From the NCBI RefSeq assembly GCF_000429545.1, contig NZ_AUCB01000020.1, forward strand, positions 1 through 64,000: a stretch of DNA of 64,000 nt, given 5' to 3'. The stretch comes from Arenibacter certesii DSM 19833 (GTDB lineage: Bacteria > Bacteroidota > Bacteroidia > Flavobacteriales > Flavobacteriaceae). The notes below the pieces were generated by a model. It worked only from the letters and a program-made list of their open reading frames with translations, did no database searches and was not told the origin of the DNA. Below, piece after piece: positions 9,628 to 19,150 of the stretch (its first letter is position 1; each line of letters begins with the position of its first letter). The translations under genes and the position numbers were made by a program.

Positions 9628-12600
9628 TTAATTTTGCGTGGTATCGAAGGTGTCTGAATCACTCTTCAACATAACCGATTTAGTACCTGTAAGCGGTTTA
9701 ACGTTATTCTCTCCCTGGTCTGTATAGGAAGCCGAGATAACCATAACCTTCCCACTATCCCCTTTTGAAGGAACTATAGTACCAGCAGCAGGCAGGGATT
9801 TTTGTACGAGACCGGTATCCGCCAAAGACTGGATATAGGCAGTGATTTGCCTAGCCTCATCCTGAGTCATTTTAGGGTGTGCCGGCATGGTTACCTCTCC
9901 CCAAACACCGCTACCACCTGAAATTATTTTCCCTTGTAAATAGGTTGCTGCATTTTTATCATTCTTGTATTTCCTTGCAATCTGATCATAGCTAGGGCCT
10001 ATAGACTTCTCTAATTCCTTATGACACGTTCTACAATCCATGGCCTGGGTAAGTGACTTACCGGTAACCGCCGCTGAAACCTCTTGATGCCCAAGCGAAA
10101 GGGACGCTTCATCCAGACTCTCCAAATAATCCACGGAAACAAAAATGTTCTCTTCTAAAATCTGTGAACCATCTGGATCACTCACGATAACATTATAATT
10201 TACCGGCTCACCCACTGTGAAGAAAGAAGTATTTCCTCCGCTTAGGTCTATTGATACCTCCGGTCTAGAATTCCCCGCCACTATGGATACAGAGTTGCTT
10301 TTTGCAGATGCTCCTTTATCATCTTTTACTTCTACGGAAATAAAATAATCTCCCCCCTCCTCATAAGCATAAGCAATTTCAGGCTTAGTAGTTTCCTTGG
10401 TTTCTCCATTACCAAGATCCCACATATAGGTCAATTTATCATTCTCGCGATCCGTAGCAGTCACTTTTGCCACGACATTTAATGGCAATTTTCCTGAAGT
10501 TTTATCTACCGTCATGCCTTCTACCAAGGGAGGGCGGTTACCGCCGTTATAGTCGATATAGCTTAAGGCCGAGTCATCATTTTTTGAAAACCAACCGCTT
10601 CCGTATTCTAAGAGATAGATTCTTCCATCTGGCGCCACTTCCATATCTATAAGGTTATTAAGCTTAATCTGATCGGCAAAAGGTTCCATTTTATTAAATT
10701 CTCCATTCGGGAACAGACTTACAGCCTTCATCCAACCTCGTATCCAGTCGTACACAAGAACCTTACCGTCATAATAATCGGGCAATGCCTTTTCTCCATT
10801 ATAGATATCCTTGTAGTAGACAGGTCCGGCCATGGCATTCCTTCCTCCGGTACCCACTTGCGGGAATTCCTGTGATTCTACATAAGGATAATATACAAAG
10901 GCCGACATTGCTTTAGGCAATTCCCTAATTCCTGTGTTGTTTTTAGAATTATTGATAGGCTTTTCGGGATCAAATGCTTCCCCGCTTTCACCCGTGGCAT
11001 AATCGTAGCTTCGGTACGGCTTATTATCTGCAATAAAAAATGGCCAACCAAAATTTCCAGCTTCTTTTGCTTGATTTAATTCGTCATACCCTCTTGGCCC
11101 TCTAGTCTGTAAACTGTCTACACGAGCATCGGGACCTACATCACCCCAGTAGACATAACCATTTTTAGGATCCACAGAAATTCTATATGGATTTCTATGA
11201 CCCATTGTATAAATTTCTGGACGAGTTTTTGGAGTCCCCTCAGGAAACAAGTTGCCTTCCGGTATACTATAAGATCCGTCCTCATTTACTTTTATACGTA
11301 ATATCTTACCACGTAAGTCATTGGTATTACCCGAGGATCGTTGGGCATCGTATTGCTCACGACCGGGGATATCGTTCAATGGGGCATAGCCTCTATTGAC
11401 ATATTTAACGCCCTTTTCATTAAAAGGAGTACTATTATCACCCGTGGATAGATATAATAGATTGTCGGGGCCAAAAGCGATGGAACCTCCAGTATGACAG
11501 CAAATTTCTCTTTGACTTTCTAATTCTAGTATAATCTGTTCAGAATCCATCTGCAGCATATCGTCCTCAAACTTAAATCGCGACAATCTATTTACCCAAT
11601 CATCCCCGGAAGGGCTATAAAAAAGATAGACCCAACGATTGTTGGCAAAATCGGGGTCTTTTTGTATCCCCATCAATCCTTCTTCGGCATTTACACCTGG
11701 CGTCTCCAATGTTTTGTGGTATACATCCAAAAAGCCTACCTGATTAACTTCACCCGTTTCATGCTTGTACAACACAATCTCTCCTCTTCTTTGTGCTATA
11801 AGCACGTCCATATTGGGAAGTATGGTCATTTCTGTAGGTTCAAAGAAATCACCTACCTTCAAAGGCACCTTGGTAAATCGGTCTGAATCTGGTGGAATCT
11901 GAGAAGTGACTTTCTCATAACGAAGGTTTTCATTGTTCCCAATCGCATATTTAATTCCGCCTAAAAGATGTTTTAAAAACAAGTCTTCTGAAAAACTTTC
12001 CTCTGTATGCCCCAAAGCAGTATAAAACGCCCTTCCCCCATCATATTCATGATACCAACTCATAGGGTGAAAATCACCATTCTCACCACCTTCATAGGAA
12101 TTCTCGTCTACCGTCATTACTACATTGACATCCGAATTAATTTTCTTGAAATTGTACAGTTCATCAGAGCGTTTCCAAATAGTATCCTGAAACATATCGG
12201 TAGCCATGAATGTGGGATCTTTAATAATAAAATCGGCTTGTGGAGTTCCTGGGGGATGACTCTGGAAATAGGCTCCTACCAATTTTCCATACCAGTTCCA
12301 GTCGTACTCCGCATCAGTAGCTGCATGTACGCCCACAAAACCACCACCGGCCTGAATATATCTCTCAAATGCAGCCTCCTGCTTTGCATCCAAAATATTT
12401 CCCGTAGTACTTAGGAAGATTATAGCAGCGTATTTTTTAAGTTCTTCATCAGTAAATAAGTCCGCATTCTTGGTAGTATCTACCACAAATTGATTTTCCT
12501 TCCCCAGTTTTTGAATTGCGGCAATTCCCGCAGGAATAGAAGCATGCTTATACCCCATGGTTTTTGAGAATACCAAAATTCGGGGTGCTCCTTCTCGTTT

Positions 12601-12666
12601 ATTACTGTCACACCCCATAACTAAAATCATGGAAATAGATAGAAGTAATAGAAAATAGTTTTTCAT
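9628..12666 (-). CDS. Lipoprotein: ThuA, PQQ sugar dehydrogenase, PKD, cytochrome c
   Basis: This is a large surface or periplasmic lipoprotein with four parts. A lipoprotein signal (LVMGC, Cys near residue 19) is followed by a ThuA-like domain (about 28-240, with FVGVHAATDAEYDW and YHEYDGGRAFYTALGH). A six-bladed soluble glucose/sorbosone dehydrogenase-type propeller follows (about 260-700, with GLMGIQKDPDF, CCHTGGSIAFGPDNLLYLS and MGHRNPYRISVDP). Then come a PKD domain (about 715-800) and a class I cytochrome c domain with heme motif CRTCH (878-882) and a likely Met ligand near residue 927 (VTMPAHP). The likely role is PQQ-dependent oxidation of a sugar or sugar derivative, with electrons passed to the fused heme; ThuA domains are linked to sugar (trehalose or keto-sugar) metabolism. 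The gene is single, with its terminator shared or weak. Confidence 0.85.
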   Translation of the reverse strand: MKNYFLLLLSISMILVMGCDSNKREGAPRILVFSKTMGYKHASIPAGIAAIQKLGKENQFVVDTTKNADLFTDEELKKYAAIIFLSTTGNILDAKQEAAFERYIQAGGGFVGVHAATDAEYDWNWYGKLVGAYFQSHPPGTPQADFIIKDPTFMATDMFQDTIWKRSDELYNFKKINSDVNVVMTVDENSYEGGENGDFHPMSWYHEYDGGRAFYTALGHTEESFSEDLFLKHLLGGIKYAIGNNENLRYEKVTSQIPPDSDRFTKVPLKVGDFFEPTEMTILPNMDVLIAQRRGEIVLYKHETGEVNQVGFLDVYHKTLETPGVNAEEGLMGIQKDPDFANNRWVYLFYSPSGDDWVNRLSRFKFEDDMLQMDSEQIILELESQREICCHTGGSIAFGPDNLLYLSTGDNSTPFNEKGVKYVNRGYAPLNDIPGREQYDAQRSSGNTNDLRGKILRIKVNEDGSYSIPEGNLFPEGTPKTRPEIYTMGHRNPYRISVDPKNGYVYWGDVGPDARVDSLQTRGPRGYDELNQAKEAGNFGWPFFIADNKPYRSYDYATGESGEAFDPEKPINNSKNNTGIRELPKAMSAFVYYPYVESQEFPQVGTGGRNAMAGPVYYKDIYNGEKALPDYYDGKVLVYDWIRGWMKAVSLFPNGEFNKMEPFADQIKLNNLIDMEVAPDGRIYLLEYGSGWFSKNDDSALSYIDYNGGNRPPLVEGMTVDKTSGKLPLNVVAKVTATDRENDKLTYMWDLGNGETKETTKPEIAYAYEEGGDYFISVEVKDDKGASAKSNSVSIVAGNSRPEVSIDLSGGNTSFFTVGEPVNYNVIVSDPDGSQILEENIFVSVDYLESLDEASLSLGHQEVSAAVTGKSLTQAMDCRTCHKELEKSIGPSYDQIARKYKNDKNAATYLQGKIISGGSGVWGEVTMPAHPKMTQDEARQITAYIQSLADTGLVQKSLPAAGTIVPSKGDSGKVMVISASYTDQGENNVKPLTGTKSVMLKSDSDTFDTTQN

Positions 12667-13028
12667 TTATAAGTTTTTAAAGGTGATTGTTTGGATGGTT
12701 GAATCCATTATTAAGTTTTGTAGTAGATATAGTATCTTAACTGAAAATTGATTAGGAACATCGCCTTTAATTAACAGTAAATACCATATAAATTTATGAA
12801 ATCTTCCAAATATAATATTAATTTCAATTTATTGAACTCCATGCCGGCTTATTTTAAAAATCCTAGTCTGGATACCACTAAGATTGCTTAGCCTATTTTT
12901 AGGAAAAAGCTCCTCATTATTAATCGGGTAGATTTTGAAACAACTATTAAATAAATAGAAAAACTCCTAAAATACCTTAATAACCAATAAAACTCACAAC
13001 ATAACCAACCTATAATTTTTCACATAAG
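12667..13028. other. Intergenic, divergent promoter region
   Basis: AT-rich 362 bases between two divergently transcribed genes. It presumably holds both promoters, but no clear -7 element, operator or RNA was recognised. Confidence 0.4.
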
Positions 13029-13844
13029 ATGATCATAAAAAAACAAGTTTATACCGCTGATAAGCGCGTTAATCCCTTGATAGGAATTATATTATTTTTC
13101 ATATCAATCATACTATTTGTAATAACAGTACCCCTAGGTTTTGTGTATGGACTATTCCATTCCATATACAAAAAAGGAATAGTAGGCATTGGAGAGTATT
13201 CATTAAAAATGGCGGTATCAATAGATCAGCTAGGCAACGTTGTCATGCAGCATTTATTAAATGTAATCTGGATAAAAAAAGGTGGATACAAATTTGGCAA
13301 TAGAGACGAAACCATTTCCAGTGTTTTAGGAAGGAATAATAAATTAAAGACACTGACCGCGGCGGGAAAATTTATAGATAATTTCCTTAACCTTATAGAT
13401 AAAGATCACTCCTTAAACTCTATAGATTATTATGTAGAACCTACCCCAGAAATTTTAGATATGCTAAGCTGGATATGCATTGTAGACTTTAAGATACTTG
13501 TCCTTTTCCATAAAAACACAGGCACTTTTAGTCTTCCCGGAGGTTATAAGATAAAAGAAGAATCAGATGCCAAAGTGCTTCAAAGTTATATGAAAGAACT
13601 TTTAGGGATTAATTTAATAATCTCCAGTATTACGTACTTAGGCATATTTGAAGCACAGAGCGCTTTCCCCAGCCCTGTTATCTTAGATAGAAAAACCTGC
13701 TATACTACCGGATTTACAGGGATTATTTCTCCAAACCTTACACACCTAGAGGTTGGTTGGTTTAGTTATAGCGAAAAGGAGAAGTTAAGCGAAGTGGATA
13801 AACTGATATTCGACTATCTGAAAGAAAGGGAATATTTACACTAA
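13029..13844 (+). CDS. Membrane protein with degenerate Nudix domain
   Basis: The N-terminal half has a strong hydrophobic segment (about residues 17-42) and a conserved-looking stretch ([15 protein letters not shown], then [14 protein letters not shown]). From memory this resembles small membrane proteins often found in phages and prophages. The C-terminal half (about 134-271) aligns by eye with Nudix hydrolases: FSLPGGY is in place, and the end ([19 protein letters not shown]) matches the usual last helix. However, the Nudix box at 171-194 has lost its catalytic residues: of the REUxEE motif, Arg is Ser, the first Glu is Tyr and the last Glu is Leu; only one Glu remains. It is therefore probably a non-catalytic, ligand-binding Nudix fold on a membrane anchor. 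The gene is followed by its own terminator. Confidence 0.7.
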   Translation: MIIKKQVYTADKRVNPLIGIILFFISIILFVITVPLGFVYGLFHSIYKKGIVGIGEYSLKMAVSIDQLGNVVMQHLLNVIWIKKGGYKFGNRDETISSVLGRNNKLKTLTAAGKFIDNFLNLIDKDHSLNSIDYYVEPTPEILDMLSWICIVDFKILVLFHKNTGTFSLPGGYKIKEESDAKVLQSYMKELLGINLIISSITYLGIFEAQSAFPSPVILDRKTCYTTGFTGIISPNLTHLEVGWFSYSEKEKLSEVDKLIFDYLKEREYLH

Positions 13845-13851
13845 GGACCAG

Positions 13852-13879
13852 ACCAATTGTACTATAATTGGTTTTTTTT
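13852..13879 (+). terminator. Intrinsic terminator after the Nudix-like gene
   Basis: ACCAATT pairs with AATTGGT around a 7-base loop and is followed directly by eight T. It lies 8 bases after the stop codon and just before the ppgK promoter region. Confidence 0.85.
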
Positions 13880-13880
13880 G

Positions 13881-13888
13881 TTACTTTG
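13881..13888 (+). promoter_or_regulatory. Likely -7 element of the glucokinase gene
   Basis: TTACTTTG matches TAnnTTTG at all but one position. A TTG at 13857-13859 lies 21 bases upstream, the right distance for the -33 element, but it falls inside the terminator hairpin of the previous gene. The ATG follows 23 bases later. Confidence 0.4.
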
Positions 13889-13911
13889 TCATAAATACTT
13901 TAAATAAATAC

Positions 13912-14649
13912 ATGGAAATCCTAGGAATAGATGTCGGTGGCTCAGGCATAAAAGGAGCTTTGGTGAATATGGAAACGGGTGAAATGATTTCGGAACGATT
14001 TAGAATCCCAACACCCAAATCACGAAAACCTAAGGCAATGGCAAAGGTGGTCGCAAAGATCGTTGCCCATTTCAACTATAAAGGTCCAGTAGGATGCGGT
14101 TTTCCAACAGTAATAAAGAATGGCGTTTGTAACACCCCTGGAAATCTGCACAAATCATGGAAAGGCGTAAAAGTGGATGAGCTTTTTAGTGAGGTAACGG
14201 GATTACCAGTAACTGTAGTAAACGATGCGGACGCTGCCGGTTATGCTGCTGTTAATTATGGCGTAGGACAAAACAAAGAAGGACTGGTGGTTATGATCAC
14301 CATAGGAACCGGACTTGGTAGTGGGGCATTTTTAAATGGAAAACTGATTCCCAATTTTGAATTGGGCCAGATTCCCTATAAAAAATATGATAAAATAGAA
14401 CTATGGGCAGCAGCTTCTGCCAAAGAAAGGGAGAATCTTAGTTACAAAAAATGGGGCAAGCGTTTTAATACTTTCTTGGAATATGTAGACCTTATTATCT
14501 CCCCAGACTTAATCATTTTAGGAGGAGGAACATCTAAGGATTGGGATGAATTTAAAGAATACATTACCATTCCAACTCCTGTAATCCCTTCTTTACTGCA
14601 AAACCACGCAGGAATTATAGGAGCGGCGGCAGCAGCTTATAAAAAGTAA
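13912..14649 (+). CDS. ppgK: Polyphosphate glucokinase (ROK family)
   Basis: A ROK-family sugar kinase of the polyphosphate-glucokinase type, which phosphorylates glucose to glucose-6-phosphate using polyphosphate (and often ATP) in the cytoplasm. The phosphate-binding loop is [15 protein letters not shown] at the N-terminus and the catalytic Asp lies in [24 protein letters not shown] is the second phosphate loop. As in PpgK proteins, the zinc-binding cysteine motif of classical ROK kinases is absent and the region reads [19 protein letters not shown]. Length (245 residues) is normal. The gene is monocistronic, convergent with typA, and shares a bidirectional terminator with it. Confidence 0.88.
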   Translation: MEILGIDVGGSGIKGALVNMETGEMISERFRIPTPKSRKPKAMAKVVAKIVAHFNYKGPVGCGFPTVIKNGVCNTPGNLHKSWKGVKVDELFSEVTGLPVTVVNDADAAGYAAVNYGVGQNKEGLVVMITIGTGLGSGAFLNGKLIPNFELGQIPYKKYDKIELWAAASAKERENLSYKKWGKRFNTFLEYVDLIISPDLIILGGGTSKDWDEFKEYITIPTPVIPSLLQNHAGIIGAAAAAYKK

Positions 14650-14702
14650 AGCCAAACATATTGGAAGGTTATTAATGTGATAGCCCCTACAAAAGGAAAC
14701 AA

Positions 14703-14735
14703 AAAAATCCCCAAAACACAGTTTTGGGGATTTTT
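14703..14735. terminator. Bidirectional terminator between ppgK and typA
   Basis: A perfect 15-bp stem (AAAAATCCCCAAAAC against GTTTTGGGGATTTTT) with a 3-base loop. It has A-runs on one side and T-runs on the other, so it can serve both convergent genes. Confidence 0.92.
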
Positions 14736-14754
14736 ACTTATCAAACCGGATCGA

Positions 14755-16554
14755 TTATGCGATTTTATTTCGCTTACGATCGTTCTCAGTTAAATAAATC
14801 TTCCTTAAACGGATATGTTTTGGAGTAACCTCAACATACTCGTCTTTCTGTATATATTCCAAAGCCTCTTCCAATGAAAACTTAATTGCCGGAACAATTT
14901 TCGCTTTATCATCGGCACCTGAAGAACGTACGTTAGACATCTTCTTAGTTTTAGTAATATTAACGGTCATATCGTCCCCTCTAGAGTTTTCACCAATTAC
15001 TTGGCCTTCGTAGATATCCTCACCTGGATCAACAAAAAACTTACCTCTATCCTGCAGTTTATCAATAGAATAAGGAATAGCTTTTCCAGTTTCCATAGAA
15101 ACCAAGGATCCGTTTTGTCTTTGTGGAATTTCACCTTTCATGGGTTGGTATTCCAAAAAGCGGTGCGACATAATTGCCTCTCCAGCCGTTGCAGTCAGCA
15201 ACTGGTTTCTAAGACCTATAATACCACGCGATGGAATTAAAAACTCACATACCATACGTGTACCTTTGGATTCCATACTGGTCATTTCACCTTTACGGAT
15301 CGAAACCATTTCTACTGCTTTTCCTGAAACTTCTTCTGGAAGGTCTATAGTCAAGTGCTCAATAGGCTCACATTTAACCCCATCTATTTCTTTTATAATT
15401 ACCTGAGGCTGACCGATTTGCAGCTCATATCCTTCTCGCCTCATGGTTTCTATCAATACAGAAAGGTGCAATACCCCACGTCCAAATACCAAAAACTTAT
15501 CTGCACTATCGGTCGCGTTTACCCTTAAGGCCAAATTCTTTTCCAATTCTCGCTTTAAGCGTTCATTGATATGCCTAGACGTTACGAATTTACCATCCTT
15601 TCCAAAAAACGGACTATCGTTAATGGTAAACAACATACTCATTGTAGGCTCATCAATAGCAATCGTTTTCATTTGCTCTGGGTTATCGATATCGGCAACA
15701 GTATCACCAATTTCAAAACCTTCAATACCTACCAAAGCACATATATCTCCAGTAACTACTTCTTTAACCTTTAATCTGCCCATACCTTCAAAGGTATAGA
15801 GTTCTTTTATTTTGGACTTCACAATGGTACCATCCCTTTTAACCAACGATATTTGCTGTCCTTCTTTTAGAGTGCCTCTCTGAAGTCTTCCAATAGCAAT
15901 TCTACCGGTAAAAGAAGAGAAATCCAAAGATGTGATCAACATTTGCGTATTTCCTTCCTTTGCTTCAAATGATGGGACATGCTCTATTACCATATCCAAT
16001 AAAGGCTCTAAACTATCGGTCTGGTTTTTCCAGTCTGTACTCATCCAGTTATTCTTTGCAGAACCGTAAACAGTTGGAAAATCTAACTGCCACTCTTCTG
16101 CACCCAACTCGAACATAAGATCAAAAACTTTCTCATGTACTTCTTCCGGAGTACAGTTCTCCTTATCTACTTTATTGATAACCACACATGGCTTAAGACC
16201 TAAGTCTATTGCCTTTTGCAATACAAATCTTGTCTGTGGCATAGGCCCTTCAAAGGCATCCACTAAAAGAAGTACCCCATCGGCCATATTTAAAACACGT
16301 TCCACTTCACCACCAAAATCGGCGTGACCAGGAGTATCTATAATATTGATTTTGGTATCCTTGTATACAACGGAAACGTTTTTAGAGGTGATCGTAATCC
16401 CTCTTTCACGTTCAAGATCGTTGTTGTCTAATATTAAATCACCAGTGTTCGTGTTTTCACGAAACAATTGGCAATGGTGCATAATTTTGTCTACCAAGGT
16501 TGTTTTACCGTGGTCTACGTGAGCAATAATAGCTATGTTTTTTGTTGCTGCCAT
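14755..16554 (-). CDS. typA: Ribosome-binding GTPase TypA/BipA
   Basis: A translational GTPase that binds the ribosome and affects ribosome assembly and stress responses. G1 is AHVDHGKTTLVDKI, G2 is RGITITSKN, G3 is DTPGHADFGGEVERVL and G4 is NKVDKENC. EF-G-like domains II, III and V follow, and the BipA-specific C-terminal domain ends in PKHIRLRKIYLTENDRKR. The length (599 residues) is normal. Upstream there is a good -7 element at 16596-16603. It is monocistronic and ends at the shared terminator with ppgK. Confidence 0.96.
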   Translation of the reverse strand: MAATKNIAIIAHVDHGKTTLVDKIMHHCQLFRENTNTGDLILDNNDLERERGITITSKNVSVVYKDTKINIIDTPGHADFGGEVERVLNMADGVLLLVDAFEGPMPQTRFVLQKAIDLGLKPCVVINKVDKENCTPEEVHEKVFDLMFELGAEEWQLDFPTVYGSAKNNWMSTDWKNQTDSLEPLLDMVIEHVPSFEAKEGNTQMLITSLDFSSFTGRIAIGRLQRGTLKEGQQISLVKRDGTIVKSKIKELYTFEGMGRLKVKEVVTGDICALVGIEGFEIGDTVADIDNPEQMKTIAIDEPTMSMLFTINDSPFFGKDGKFVTSRHINERLKRELEKNLALRVNATDSADKFLVFGRGVLHLSVLIETMRREGYELQIGQPQVIIKEIDGVKCEPIEHLTIDLPEEVSGKAVEMVSIRKGEMTSMESKGTRMVCEFLIPSRGIIGLRNQLLTATAGEAIMSHRFLEYQPMKGEIPQRQNGSLVSMETGKAIPYSIDKLQDRGKFFVDPGEDIYEGQVIGENSRGDDMTVNITKTKKMSNVRSSGADDKAKIVPAIKFSLEEALEYIQKDEYVEVTPKHIRLRKIYLTENDRKRNKIA

Positions 16555-16595
16555 AAATAATTTTTATTTGCATTCAAGTAACTTAAATGCGGGTG

Positions 16596-16603
16596 CAAAG
16601 GTA
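16596..16603 (-). promoter_or_regulatory. -7 element of typA
   Basis: On the minus strand the sequence is TACCTTTG, an exact match to TAnnTTTG, about 42 bases upstream of the typA ATG, giving a leader of roughly 35 bases. Confidence 0.6.
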
Positions 16604-16784
16604 CGCATTTTTTTTATGCCGACTAGAAAAGGTTTATTTTTCTTATCTCTTTGATAATGAATATGTTTAAGAGGCTTTCAATAGTTATTTATGGACTAGG
16701 TATGCGTTTAGAAAACCTTTAAAAAAAATATTTCAAATAACTAATTGCCAGTTATTTAAATATTAAATAAGAGTTCATCACCGC

Positions 16785-17279
16785 TTACTGATGGTCGTCG
16801 GCAGAGGGACCATAACTTCCTGGCACAGGTATATCGTTGAGTCGGTAAAAAACACCTAATTGTGCCCTATGATGCGTAATTTGGTTAAAAGCATGTCGCA
16901 AAGCACCATATTTTGACCATTCTTGAAAGACTGTATCCCCTTGACGAATATCCCATTTCCCATCCAATTTCTCCAGGGTTAGATTTTTTAAGGTTGTCTT
17001 TCCTAAATTATAATCCGTTTCCAATTTCTTTTGCATTTCTGCTCGGGTACTCAATTGGGGCTGAGTATAAGGAGTTTCCGCAAAATCGAGATAATCCGTA
17101 TTCATTATTATATCAGGCCAAGCAAAAATTTCAATGATATGCACCGTAAGTGTTTTCATATCCATGGATTTCTTATGGGGTTTCCATGAGTTTTTATCTT
17201 CAGGATAAAGGTCAATAAACTTTTTAGTTATTATATATTCGGATTCTAGTTCCTTCTGAAGCGCTTCAATACAATCCAT
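16785..17279 (-). CDS. DinB-family four-helix protein
   Basis: A small cytoplasmic protein of the DinB/YfiT fold, a four-helix bundle with a metal site. The three likely metal ligands are His47 (TLTVHIIE) and His136/His137 (NQITHHRAQL); the latter motif is the most typical feature of the family. Some members are thiol transferases (bacillithiol-dependent), but the substrate cannot be read from sequence. The start at 17279 gives the usual N-terminal helix (MDCIEALQKELESEYIITKK). It stands alone on the minus strand between typA and the divergent kdsA. Confidence 0.82.
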   Translation of the reverse strand: MDCIEALQKELESEYIITKKFIDLYPEDKNSWKPHKKSMDMKTLTVHIIEIFAWPDIIMNTDYLDFAETPYTQPQLSTRAEMQKKLETDYNLGKTTLKNLTLEKLDGKWDIRQGDTVFQEWSKYGALRHAFNQITHHRAQLGVFYRLNDIPVPGSYGPSADDHQ

Positions 17280-17540
17280 AGTGTTTCTATTTGAGCATAT
17301 ATTAATTTCCCTGACCTAGACTTAAATTTACGAATTCCATTTAAATAACTGCTGTGATTTTTATTGTTTTTTGGTTTTATACAATAGGGTCCATTTCCTC
17401 AAAAGAATTTGGAGGTAGTTTAGGTACTTAAGCTCATAACATTCTTATTAACCTAGTAAAGCGTCATGAGTTACACAAAAAGAGATTCCCTATCCACTCC
17501 TAAATGTGTTTTTGATATTCCTCTGCATCTTTCAATTTCC

Positions 17541-17548
17541 TATCTTTG
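17541..17548 (+). promoter_or_regulatory. -7 element of kdsA
   Basis: TATCTTTG matches the consensus exactly and lies 17 bases before the kdsA ATG, giving a leader of only about ten bases. Confidence 0.65.
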
Positions 17549-17565
17549 CAACAAAATAATAATTC

Positions 17566-18387
17566 ATGGATTTAGCGTTAATACCACAACTCAAACACCA
17601 TCAAAGCAATAATTTTTTTCTTCTATGCGGGCCTTGTGCCATTGAAGGAGAAGAAATGGCAATGCGTATTGCAGAGAAAGTAATGACCATTACGGACAAA
17701 CTGAACATCCCCTATGTTTTTAAAGGAAGTTTTAAAAAAGCCAACCGTAGTAGGGTAGATTCCTTTACGGGGATAGGAGATGAGAAGGCGCTAAAAATAC
17801 TAAGAAAAGTCTCCGAGACGTTTAAAGTACCTACCATTACCGACATCCATGAGATTTCCGATGCGACAATGGCTGCCGAATATGTTGACATTCTACAGAT
17901 TCCAGCTTTTCTAGTGCGCCAGACCGATTTGGTAGCAGCAGCAGCTAATACCGGCAAGGTAATTAACCTGAAAAAAGGACAATTTATGAGTCCCGAAAGC
18001 ATGAAACATGCAGTACAAAAGGTTTTGGACAGCAATAACGGACAAGTAATGGTTACCGATAGGGGAACCATGTTTGGATATCAGGATATGATCGTCGACT
18101 TCCGTGGTATACCTACCATGAAACAATTTGCTCCAGTAGTATTGGATGTAACTCACTCCCTTCAACAACCCAATCAATCCTCAGGAGTAACAGGGGGAAG
18201 ACCGGATATGATAGAAACCATTTCCCGTGCCGGAATTGCTACAGGAGTTGATGGTATTTTTATGGAAACCCATTTTGATCCCGCCAACGCAAAAAGTGAT
18301 GGCGCCAATATGTTGCATTTAGACCATTTAGAAAAATTATTGACTAATTTAACAGCTCTTAGAAAAACGGTCAATAGTCTCTCCTAA
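17566..18387 (+). CDS. kdsA: 3-deoxy-8-phosphooctulonate synthase
   Basis: Cytoplasmic enzyme that condenses phosphoenolpyruvate with arabinose-5-phosphate to make KDO-8-phosphate, the first committed step of KDO synthesis for lipopolysaccharide. Family motifs are CGPCAIEGEE near the N-terminus, FKGSFKKANRS, PTITDIHE and VTHSLQQPN. The Cys in GPCAIE, where metal-independent enzymes such as the E. coli one carry Asn, together with His (VTHS), Glu (FMETHFDP) and Asp (KSDGANM), are the expected ligands of the metal-dependent class. The length (273 residues) is normal. It is followed by a strong terminator and forms a single-gene unit with its own promoter. Confidence 0.96.
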   Translation: MDLALIPQLKHHQSNNFFLLCGPCAIEGEEMAMRIAEKVMTITDKLNIPYVFKGSFKKANRSRVDSFTGIGDEKALKILRKVSETFKVPTITDIHEISDATMAAEYVDILQIPAFLVRQTDLVAAAANTGKVINLKKGQFMSPESMKHAVQKVLDSNNGQVMVTDRGTMFGYQDMIVDFRGIPTMKQFAPVVLDVTHSLQQPNQSSGVTGGRPDMIETISRAGIATGVDGIFMETHFDPANAKSDGANMLHLDHLEKLLTNLTALRKTVNSLS

Positions 18388-18779
18388 TCCATCTAGTTAT
18401 AATATATAAAGAAAGGATATAAAAGTGAACAGCTGGCCCCAATGCCAGCTGTTCACTTTTATAAATCTTTAATTCACTCAGAAATCTAGTAGGCAACAGC
18501 GCCCACCACATATATAGCCTCTATATAATCGTGCAGAGAAGCGTATTTTTTAATCGGTTTGCAACTAAACAATATCTTTCCCACACCCCTTAATTGGAAT
18601 ATTATTCGATTCAAATAAGGAAAATACGACCATATATACGGTTTTCCATTCGGATTATACAACCAGAACACAATAAGCCCATAAATGCTGTAACTTAAGT
18701 ACAGCTAGCTATTTACTTAGTTAAAAAATACCCCCAAATTGCAATAGATGTTTACCTAATTTTTAAATAACGAAAACCT
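18388..18779. other. Intergenic stretch after kdsA
   Basis: It holds the kdsA terminator (18421-18460). A 61-codon minus-strand frame at 18486-18671 has no supporting feature and is not called as a gene. No promoter element could be assigned for the downstream lipoprotein. Confidence 0.5.
18421..18460 (+). terminator. Terminator of kdsA
   Basis: A perfect 17-bp stem (AAAAGTGAACAGCTGGC against GCCAGCTGTTCACTTTT) with a 6-base loop, 33 bases after the kdsA stop and ending in TTTT. Confidence 0.9.
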
Positions 18780-19139
18780 ATGAAGTCGACTGATAAAATC
18801 ATTGTTGTTTTTGTACTTCTAGCATTATCAATTACATCTTCATGTGTTAGCACCCGAGTAGAGGCAAGTCCCTATCAAGACAGTGTGGAAAACTTGGAAT
18901 GCAGAAAAGTTTCTAACTGGAGCTACTATTGGGGTTTAAAACAAAAAAGAGTAGACGCCAACCCTGAGGTGGCCGATAACCAATGTCCTTGTCGCGAAGG
19001 TGCTTTATCTTGGGTAGTGGTTAAAACCTCTCTTGGCGATTTTCTATTAAGCGCATTAACATTAGGGATTGTAAATCACAGAACCGCCACCTTTGGTTGT
19101 TCGAGACCCCAACAGGGAGAGGGCGATATGGATAATTAA
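18780..19139 (+). CDS. Small Bor-like lipoprotein
   Basis: A 119-residue protein with a lipoprotein-type signal (hydrophobic IIVVFVLLALSI followed by TSSC, Cys22). The mature part contains NWSYYWGLKQKRVDANP, two further cysteines (CPC) and LLSALTLGIVNHRTATFGC. This layout (a YYWGL-type segment, a cysteine, a hydrophobic TLGI stretch, then a basic or aromatic segment and a last Cys) resembles the phage lambda Bor family of outer-membrane lipoproteins; the match is by eye only. The gene lies 11 bases before the flavin oxidase gene and is probably co-transcribed with it. Confidence 0.6.
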   Translation: MKSTDKIIVVFVLLALSITSSCVSTRVEASPYQDSVENLECRKVSNWSYYWGLKQKRVDANPEVADNQCPCREGALSWVVVKTSLGDFLLSALTLGIVNHRTATFGCSRPQQGEGDMDN

Positions 19140-19150
19140 ACAAAAACAGT

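Noticed and set aside
18486-18671. A 61-codon minus-strand frame after kdsA
   Set aside because: Aromatic-rich translation without motif, signal or ribosome-binding context.
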